From Anaerolineales bacterium (GTDB taxonomy: Bacteria > Chloroflexota > Anaerolineae > Anaerolineales > DRMV01), in contig WGAK01000076.1 of NCBI GenBank assembly GCA_015494815.1, positions 1 to 16,086 on the forward strand: a DNA stretch of 16,086 nt. The letters are read 5' to 3'. Positions 7,106 to 12,588 of this stretch are shown piece after piece (positions within the stretch are counted from its first letter, which is position 1; each line of letters begins with the position of its first letter). The notes under the pieces are model-generated. The model was not told where the DNA came from and did not search any database. It saw nothing but the letters and a program-made list of their open reading frames with translations. Position numbers and translations under genes: made by a program.

Positions 7106-7819
7106 TCAAGATGCCGCGCCGGACGCGGCGTCGGCAGACCACAGCCTGGCCAGCGTGCGCAACAGCGCGGCCGCGTCGTCGGGGGTGCGGGCCGCGGCCA
7201 GGTTCAAACGCACGATGAGGTGGGGCTCGCCACGGCGCAGCGACACCCCACGCAGCCAGGGGCCATAGGCGCGCAGCAACGGCTGCCAGTCGGGCCGCGG
7301 CGGGTCGCCGCCCCCGGGCCGGGCCCAGGCGCGCCAGCCTGCGGGCAAGGCCAGGCCCTGCACGGGCACAAAGCCGTCTTGCGGCGGCCGCGCGGAGCGC
7401 TGGGGGCCTATCTCCCACTCGACGGGCACGCCGTGCCGCAGCGAGGCCCGCAGCACCAGTTCGTCGCCGCGCCCGCGCAGCCGATTGACCAACCACAACG
7501 GCCACAACTCGCGAGTTTGCAGCAAAAACGCCACCTCAAAGGCGCGAAACGGCGGCTGTGGCCGGGTCACCTGCAAGCGCGCGCCCGTAGACGCCGAGCC
7601 CAGCCAACGGCCCTGCACCTGCGGCCCCACCACGGTGCGCAGCCCGTGGTGCCAGGCGCGATAAGCCTGCTGCCCCAGGCGGCGGTTGAGCACCAGCCCA
7701 ATGGGGTATCCCAGGCCCAACAACACGGCCAGGACAATCCAAAACCATTGTGCCTGGATTCCTTCCACGCGATTTACCCCCGAAGGGCCCCTGCCCAAAA
7801 TGGCCGCCCGCGGCGGCAT
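7106..7819 (-). CDS. Unknown single-pass membrane protein
   Basis: A 237-residue protein that I do not recognise. It has one hydrophobic segment near the N-terminus (about 25-44), then a polar, Arg- and Trp-rich region that is likely cytoplasmic because RR follows the helix. No cysteines, repeats or catalytic motifs are visible. The upper start is ATG at 7819, 11 bases after the DUF1461 stop. An extended -10 box (TGA-TAAAAT) ends five bases before it, which would suit a leaderless mRNA. The alternative is GTG at 7768 (220 residues), with a GGGGG stretch eight bases upstream as a weak ribosome site. The gene ends 17 bases before mtnP. Absence of stop codons and the tight spacing on both sides support it as real. 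Function cannot be inferred. Confidence 0.7.
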   Translation of the reverse strand: MPPRAAILGRGPSGVNRVEGIQAQWFWIVLAVLLGLGYPIGLVLNRRLGQQAYRAWHHGLRTVVGPQVQGRWLGSASTGARLQVTRPQPPFRAFEVAFLLQTRELWPLWLVNRLRGRGDELVLRASLRHGVPVEWEIGPQRSARPPQDGFVPVQGLALPAGWRAWARPGGGDPPRPDWQPLLRAYGPWLRGVSLRRGEPHLIVRLNLAAARTPDDAAALLRTLARLWSADAASGAAS

Positions 7820-7824
7820 CTCTC

Positions 7825-7833
7825 ATTTTATCA
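7825..7833 (-). promoter_or_regulatory. Extended -10 promoter directly before the unknown membrane protein gene
   Basis: Minus-strand TGA-TAAAAT (7833-7825) fits the extended -10 pattern TGnTAnnnT. GAGAG and then the ATG at 7819 follow, so the transcript would start at or next to the start codon. The TG is part of the TGA stop of the DUF1461 gene. No -35 box is seen. It is one of three such sites in this gene run. Confidence 0.45.
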
Positions 7834-8529
7834 CGAACCGGCCGCCGCGCGTGCATCGCTCCACGGGGCGCGCGGGGCCCAGCGGGTGCAAAGCCAGCCG
7901 GCCAGCGCGCTCAAAAGGCCGGTCGCCACAAACGCGTCCACCCAAAACCGCTCGGGGAACAGGCGGATGAGGCTGTCGCTCGTGGCGAACAACCACGAGT
8001 CGCCCTCGAAGAACAAGCGGTGGAAGAACACGAAGAACGGCCCGAAGGCCACCGCTACGGCCACGATGATTGCGCCCATCAAGGCTACGGTAAGCCACCC
8101 ACCGCGCGCCACCGCGGCCCGAAAGGCTCGCCAGGCCATCGCGCCGCGGCGGCGCGCCACCAGGCCCAGCACCAGCAACCCGGCCCAGGCAGCCCAACCG
8201 ACCCGCAACGCGGCCTGCACCACGGCCTTGACATCTTCCAAATGCCGCACCTCGCGCTCGTTGAACAACGGCCGGTGGTCGTCCATGCGCAGGTCGGCCA
8301 CAAAAGTGCGGTCCGCATCGTTGAGCAGATATTGGCGGGCCAGGTCGGCCCAGCGCAAACGGTCCGCGGTGCTAAAGCCATACGGGTCGGGCGGAAAGCA
8401 CGGCAGGCGATACTCGACCTGGATGAAGAGCGGGATGAGCAGCAACCGAACCACGGCCAACACCAGCGCCACAGGCACCAGCGCGGTGACGAGCCACGAC
8501 CACCAGGGCGATGATGAAGATGCCGACAT
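7831..8529 (-). CDS. DUF1461 (TIGR01906-type) integral membrane protein
   Basis: A 232-residue membrane protein with about four hydrophobic segments: near 12-33, 105-125, 142-168 and 200-217. FNEREVRHLEDVK, just before the second segment, and the C-terminal SLIRLFPERFWVDA match the conserved blocks of the DUF1461/TIGR01906 family. In that family the His and Asp/Glu residues of the first block are strongly kept. The biochemical role of the family is unknown to me. The loop between the first two segments (about 34-100) probably lies outside the cytoplasm. The ATG at 8529 is used because GAGGAG stands upstream; further upstream sequence in this frame has no support. It begins 13 bases after the spermidine-synthase-like stop and is probably cotranscribed with it. 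Confidence 0.8.
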   Translation of the reverse strand: MSASSSSPWWSWLVTALVPVALVLAVVRLLLIPLFIQVEYRLPCFPPDPYGFSTADRLRWADLARQYLLNDADRTFVADLRMDDHRPLFNEREVRHLEDVKAVVQAALRVGWAAWAGLLVLGLVARRRGAMAWRAFRAAVARGGWLTVALMGAIIVAVAVAFGPFFVFFHRLFFEGDSWLFATSDSLIRLFPERFWVDAFVATGLLSALAGWLCTRWAPRAPWSDARAAAGS

Positions 8530-8542
8530 GACACGCTCCTCC

Positions 8543-10117
8543 TCAAGGGTGGGGTTTGGGGGCCAGCAGATACCGCAGGGCAATGGCGTCGGTCAGCAGG
8601 TCTACGGGCGCGCGGTCGTCGGTGAACACCGGACCTGCGGCCAGGGCCGCCGGGTACGCGGCCGCGTTGGCCACCGCGCGCACCAGCCAGGGGTGCGCGC
8701 CCTGGGCGTCCAGGGCCTGGGCTTGCGCCTGCAACGCCGCCCGGGGGTCGGGTAAGGGCGCCGCGGCTGCGTACAAAATGGTGTTCCACGAGCCCGGCAC
8801 ATCCATGCCATACACCGTGGGGAACACCTGCCGCAGCGTGGCGGCCAGCGCATCCACCAGGCGGCGGTCGTCGGGGGTGCGGCCCACATTGAGCGCCACC
8901 ACCCCCTGAGGCGCGAGGCGCTGACGCACCAGTGCGAAGAACTCCACCGTGGTCAAATGCGGCGGGATGTAGGGCGGACGGTAAGCGTCGAGAATGATGA
9001 GGTCGTAGCGCGCGTCCGTGCGGCGCAGGCCCCGCCGTCCATCGTCCACCCACACCCGCAGATTCGGCACCGCGTCCAGGCCGAAGAAACGCCGGCCCAC
9101 GGCCACCACCGCGGGGTCCAGTTCCCAGCCATCCACCTGCACGCCGGGGAAGAACGCGGCCGCCTGCCGCGCGGCCGTGCCCCCGGCCAGGCCCACGATG
9201 GCCACCCGCCGCACGCTCGCCGGCGTGGCCGTGGCGCGGATGAAGGGCGCAGCCTGAAAATGCACCCACGTGCCGCCCAGGGCTATCAGGCGCGGATGAT
9301 ACACGGACTGCACGCCCTGGCCCTCGTTCAACAGCAGCCAGCGCCAGCCATCGGGCGTCTCGACCACCTGGATGTAGTTGTAGGCCGACTCGTCCTCGTA
9401 CAGCAGGCCGGGCGTGGCCTTGAGGGGGCCGCGCGTGCCCACGGCCCACACCCAGCCCGCGGCCAAAAGCAGCGCCAGGCCCCACCACAGCCGCTCGCGC
9501 CCGCGCGGGAGCAGGGCCCAGCCCAGCAGCCCGGCCACGGTACCGGCCAGGGCGAAGGTGCGAGGGGTTCCCACCAGCGGGATGAGCAGCAGCACCGCGC
9601 TGAACGAGCCCAGCACCGAGCCCCAGGTGGACGCGGCGTACAGCCGTCCGCTCACCCGGCCCGCATGGGTGGCGTCATCCAGGGTCAGACGGATGAGGAA
9701 AGGCGCGACCATGCCCAGCAGCGTGACGGGCAACGCGAACAGGGCCAGCACGGCCACGAACGCGGCGGCCAGCACCCCCACGGCCCAGCGCGCGAACGCG
9801 GCATCGGCCCACAACAGCAGCGGCCGCGCGACCACGGGCACGGCCAACAGCGCCAGACCGGCCGCCAACAAGGTGCGCCCCAAATAGACCGGCCGAGGGC
9901 GCGCGTCGGCCAGACGGCCCCCCCAGGTGTAGCCTGCAGAGAGATACAGCAGAATCAGGCCGATGACCGTGGCCCAGACGATGTTGGTGGTGCCGAAATG
10001 CTGGCCCAGCAGACGCCCCGCGGCCAGTTCCACCACCAAAGTTACCCAGCCCGCCAAAAAGGCCCACAGCAAGGCCAGGCGAGGCGAACGAAGCAGAAAG
10101 TGGGTGCGACGCGCCAT
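8543..10117 (-). CDS. Fused MFS/spermidine synthase-like membrane protein
   Basis: A 524-residue two-part protein. Residues 1-228 hold seven or eight membrane helices of the kind found in 'fused MFS/spermidine synthase' proteins. Residues 235-520 hold a SpeE-like Rossmann domain. Motif I is IVGLAGGTAARQ (307-318), Glu332 in WELD is placed to bind the ribose of decarboxylated SAM, and Asp358-Asp359-Gly is motif II. Asp377 in LDAYRPPYIPPHL is where the catalytic Asp is expected, but the second acidic residue of the usual DSSDP motif is Arg380, and the substrate-side region (DESAYNYIQV) also differs from ESxYQ. Activity as a spermidine synthase is therefore doubtful; another acceptor, or loss of activity, is possible. 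No Shine-Dalgarno sequence is seen; an extended -10 box ends six bases before the ATG. mtnP, which would clear the methylthioadenosine by-product, lies in the same gene run. Confidence 0.88.
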   Translation of the reverse strand: MARRTHFLLRSPRLALLWAFLAGWVTLVVELAAGRLLGQHFGTTNIVWATVIGLILLYLSAGYTWGGRLADARPRPVYLGRTLLAAGLALLAVPVVARPLLLWADAAFARWAVGVLAAAFVAVLALFALPVTLLGMVAPFLIRLTLDDATHAGRVSGRLYAASTWGSVLGSFSAVLLLIPLVGTPRTFALAGTVAGLLGWALLPRGRERLWWGLALLLAAGWVWAVGTRGPLKATPGLLYEDESAYNYIQVVETPDGWRWLLLNEGQGVQSVYHPRLIALGGTWVHFQAAPFIRATATPASVRRVAIVGLAGGTAARQAAAFFPGVQVDGWELDPAVVAVGRRFFGLDAVPNLRVWVDDGRRGLRRTDARYDLIILDAYRPPYIPPHLTTVEFFALVRQRLAPQGVVALNVGRTPDDRRLVDALAATLRQVFPTVYGMDVPGSWNTILYAAAAPLPDPRAALQAQAQALDAQGAHPWLVRAVANAAAYPAALAAGPVFTDDRAPVDLLTDAIALRYLLAPKPHP

Positions 10118-10123
10118 GCGGCA

Positions 10124-10132
10124 AGTGTACCA
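10124..10132 (-). promoter_or_regulatory. Extended -10 promoter directly before the MFS/spermidine synthase-like gene
   Basis: Minus-strand TGG-TACACT (10132-10124) fits an extended -10 box, with six bases between it and the ATG at 10117. Transcription would begin at or next to the A of the ATG, giving a leaderless message. This agrees with the absence of a ribosome site in the 40-base gap after the FAD oxidoreductase gene. No -35 box is seen. A small hairpin (GGAGG-CGCGA-CCTCC, 10158-10144) precedes it. Confidence 0.5.
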
Positions 10133-10157
10133 CGAGGTCGGGGGAGGTCGCGCCTCC

Positions 10158-11471
10158 TCAGGCCGCGGGTGGGGTCGAGGCGCGGTCCGCCTGGATGAAT
10201 CGCGCGACGCGACGCCCCAGTTCCACCGCGTAGTTGGTGCCCCGGTCCCACGGATACACCTGGCTCATGCTGGCGAAGTAGAGCCCCGGCAACGGCGTGC
10301 GCAGCGCGGGCAGCCGTTGCGCGTGCCCCACCTCGGGCACGGGCTGGGCGTAGTTGGTGCGAAAGAGCCACCACTGCCGCACCCATGAGCGGTCGTACGC
10401 GGGTTGCACCCGGCGCAGCCCGGCCTCGTATTCCCGCAGCACCGCTTCGGGCTCGGCCCGCAGGTGCGCGTGCCCGGTGGGCAGATAGTCACCCACATAA
10501 ACGATGTGGTCGCCCCCATAATGCCGGGCGGGCACGAAGTTGGTGTGTTCCACCAGAATCAAGAAGGGGAACCCGGCCCGCTTGGGGATGTTGTACCAGT
10601 AGTAGCCCGAATCGGTCAGCGGTCGTTTCAGCGCCAACACCACGGTGAGCGCGGCCATGTGCTTGAGGCGCAGCAATCCCTGCCGGTAGTCGGGCGGCAA
10701 CTGGGGCGCCAGGCGGGCCATGAGGTGGGGCCCCACGGTGACCAGCACCGCGTCGAACACATCGTGGCCCGCGGCGTGCTCCACGGCCCAACGACCGTCC
10801 TCCCGCCGCATCACCCGCCGCACGGGACGGCGCAAGTGCAGCGTCACCCCGCTGCGCTGCACATGCGCGGCCACGGCATCGGCAAAGGCCTGAAACCCGC
10901 CTTGATAGGTGCCCAGTCGCGGAGTGCGCGCGTGCACGCGGGCCCAAAACCAGGCCATGTTCACCTGACGGTAGTACGGCCCAAACTTGCCCTCCAGCAG
11001 CGGCTCCCAAACCACCCGATAAGCCTCGGCCCCGAAGGCGCGCGCCAGCCACGCGTGCGCGGGAACCGCGTCGAAGGGCTGCCAGCGCGGCGTGAGGCGC
11101 AGGTAGAGGGTGACCAGGCCCAGGCGCACCTTGGCCGGCCACGACAGGCCCGGATAGGCCAGAATGGCCCGCGGCGCGTCGAAGGGGTAGAAGCGGCCCT
11201 GGTGATAGACCACGGTCACAGGACGCCGAAAGACCACGCCCTGGGCCAGGCCCAACTCCTGGGCCCAGGTCAGCAAGTGCCGGTCCGAGGCGAACCAGTG
11301 ATGGTAATAATACTCCAGGCTCCAGTCCCACCCAGAGGCGCGAAAGCCGGCCGCCAGGCCGCCCACCTGGGCTTGGGCTTCGTAGACGGTGACCGCATAG
11401 CCGGCGCGCTGCAAATCGTACGCGGCGGCCAAACCGGTCAGCCCCGCACCCACAATGGCGATGCGCGTCAT
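10158..11471 (-). CDS. NAD(P)/FAD-dependent oxidoreductase (amine oxidase/desaturase-like)
   Basis: A 437-residue flavoprotein. The N-terminal Rossmann motif is IAIVGAGLTGLAAAYDL (GxGxxG at 8-13), with Glu31 at the end of the second strand to bind the FAD ribose. GG in QVGGLAAG follows, as in phytoene desaturases, protoporphyrinogen oxidases and UDP-galactopyranose mutases. The C-terminal YPWDRGTNYAVELGRRVA is the second FAD-contact region. Relatives of this type often sit beside glycosyltransferases or UPF0104 proteins in Chloroflexota and Actinomycetota; their substrates are mostly unproven, and lipid or isoprenoid oxidation or sugar ring rearrangement are the candidates. AAGGAG lies before the ATG, which overlaps the UPF0104 stop by four bases, so the two are probably made together. 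No membrane helix is evident. Confidence 0.88.
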   Translation of the reverse strand: MTRIAIVGAGLTGLAAAYDLQRAGYAVTVYEAQAQVGGLAAGFRASGWDWSLEYYYHHWFASDRHLLTWAQELGLAQGVVFRRPVTVVYHQGRFYPFDAPRAILAYPGLSWPAKVRLGLVTLYLRLTPRWQPFDAVPAHAWLARAFGAEAYRVVWEPLLEGKFGPYYRQVNMAWFWARVHARTPRLGTYQGGFQAFADAVAAHVQRSGVTLHLRRPVRRVMRREDGRWAVEHAAGHDVFDAVLVTVGPHLMARLAPQLPPDYRQGLLRLKHMAALTVVLALKRPLTDSGYYWYNIPKRAGFPFLILVEHTNFVPARHYGGDHIVYVGDYLPTGHAHLRAEPEAVLREYEAGLRRVQPAYDRSWVRQWWLFRTNYAQPVPEVGHAQRLPALRTPLPGLYFASMSQVYPWDRGTNYAVELGRRVARFIQADRASTPPAA

Positions 11472-12487
11472 GGTCGCTCCTTGGGGGAAAGATGTTGCGG
11501 CCGGGCCAGTTCGTGCCAGTGCAAGCCGGCCTGCACCGCGTAGTACGCGCCCAGGGCGGTCACAGGCAGCCACAAGGCCGCGTGCAGGGTCAGGGTATAC
11601 GCCGCGGCCAGGGCCTTGTCCACCCCATAGGCCGCCAATACCGCGATGCCCGGCGTGTCGAAGGTGCCCACATAGCCCGGCGCCGACGGCAGGGTGGTCG
11701 CCAGGTTGACCACGCCGTTCATCAACATGAGGGCAAAGAACGGCACGCGGAACGCGAACGCGTGCATCACAAACCAGTACTTGGCGGTCTCCAGCAGCCA
11801 GATGGCCACCGAGGTGATGAAAATCATCCAGGCTTCCCGGGGCGAACCCAGGCCGCGCAGACCTTCCAGAAACGAGACGCCCACCCGGCGCAGGGGGGCT
11901 CGCCAGCGCTCAGGCAGGGGACGCAACACCTGCATCAGCAGGGCCTCGGCCCGGGCCGGGAACATGCCCGCGAGCAAGAACACCGCCAGCGCGCCCACGA
12001 ACGCACCGCTGCCCCACAAGGCTAAGGTCTGCAAGTCGCCCACGAAGCCCGACGACGCGCCGGCCACCCGCGCCAGTTCGGGCAGGTTGAGGAACACGAA
12101 GCCCAGCATGACCACGCCGTCGTACACCCGTTCCACCAGGATGGTGGCCAGCGACGCGGACACAGGCACCCCACGGCGGCGTTGCAACAGCACCGCGCGC
12201 AGCACCTCGCCCGCGCGGGCCGGGAAGATGTTGTTGCCCATGTAGCCAATGGTCACGATGGGGAACAATTCGCGGGTGGCCACGGCCTGCAGCGGACGCA
12301 GCAAATAGTGCCACCGCCAGGCCCGCAAGTACAATCCCACGAAATACACGGCCACGCCGGGCAGCAGCCAGATATAGCGCGCCCCACGCAACGCGGCCCA
12401 CACCCGCTCCAGGTGCAGGCCGCGCAAGGCTAAATAAAGGAAGAACGCACTGATGAGCAGGCCCACGGCCATGTGCCAGCGTTTCAT
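11468..12487 (-). CDS. UPF0104 / lysylphosphatidylglycerol synthase transmembrane-domain family protein
   Basis: A 339-residue polytopic membrane protein with about eight hydrophobic segments. Hallmarks of the flippase-like UPF0104/LPG_synthase_TM family are YLRAWRWHYLL, GYMGNNIFPARAGEVLRA, SLATILVERVYDGVVML and LPSAPGYVGTFD. Family members include the membrane half of MprF and the archaeal AglD-type proteins. They are thought to move lipids or lipid-linked sugars across the membrane. The soluble aminoacyl-transferase domain of MprF is absent, so lysyl-phosphatidylglycerol synthesis is not expected. The ATG at 12487 has no Shine-Dalgarno sequence, but an extended -10 box ends seven bases before it, suggesting a leaderless mRNA. 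It is the first gene of the long minus-strand run, and its stop overlaps the FAD oxidoreductase start, pointing to a shared lipid or glycan pathway. Confidence 0.9.
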   Translation of the reverse strand: MKRWHMAVGLLISAFFLYLALRGLHLERVWAALRGARYIWLLPGVAVYFVGLYLRAWRWHYLLRPLQAVATRELFPIVTIGYMGNNIFPARAGEVLRAVLLQRRRGVPVSASLATILVERVYDGVVMLGFVFLNLPELARVAGASSGFVGDLQTLALWGSGAFVGALAVFLLAGMFPARAEALLMQVLRPLPERWRAPLRRVGVSFLEGLRGLGSPREAWMIFITSVAIWLLETAKYWFVMHAFAFRVPFFALMLMNGVVNLATTLPSAPGYVGTFDTPGIAVLAAYGVDKALAAAYTLTLHAALWLPVTALGAYYAVQAGLHWHELARPQHLSPKERP

Positions 12488-12494
12488 GCTCGCG

Positions 12495-12503
12495 ATTGTA
12501 CCA
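12495..12503 (-). promoter_or_regulatory. Extended -10 promoter at the head of the minus-strand gene run
   Basis: Minus-strand TGG-TACAAT (12503-12495) matches the extended -10 consensus with one mismatch in the hexamer. Seven bases separate it from the ATG at 12487, so the message should start at or next to the start codon. A poor -35 match (TTGCCC, 12525-12520) is 19 bases away and overlaps the T-run of the preceding terminator. This is the best of the three leaderless-type sites. Confidence 0.65.
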
Positions 12504-12523
12504 TGTGCGCAGGCCGAAGGGGC

Positions 12524-12563
12524 AAAAAATGTCCCGCGTGGGGGGGAGGCACCCACGCGGGAC
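12524..12563 (-). terminator. Intrinsic terminator of the lipoprotein gene
   Basis: On the minus strand GTCCCGCGTGGG (12563-12552) pairs perfectly with CCCACGCGGGAC (12542-12531) around a 9-base loop, giving a 12-bp GC-rich stem. One A and then six T residues (12529-12524) follow. It lies 26 bases after the lipoprotein stop at 12589. The T-run touches the possible -35 region of the UPF0104 promoter. Confidence 0.95.
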
Positions 12564-12588
12564 CGGCCAGGAGACGGGAGGCCTGGGT

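Noticed and set aside
7089..7505. N-terminal extension of mtnP to an upstream start
   Set aside because: The extension overlaps the unknown membrane protein gene in another frame, and AAGGAGG precisely precedes the ATG at 7088.
7091..8755. 554-codon plus-strand open frame
   Set aside because: It is low-complexity Arg/Pro/Gln sequence opposite three better-supported minus-strand genes, without family motifs or operon context.
8957..11543. Long plus-strand open frames opposite the spermidine-synthase-like and FAD oxidoreductase genes
   Set aside because: These are shadow frames of strongly recognisable proteins; their composition is dominated by Arg, Gln, Gly and His.
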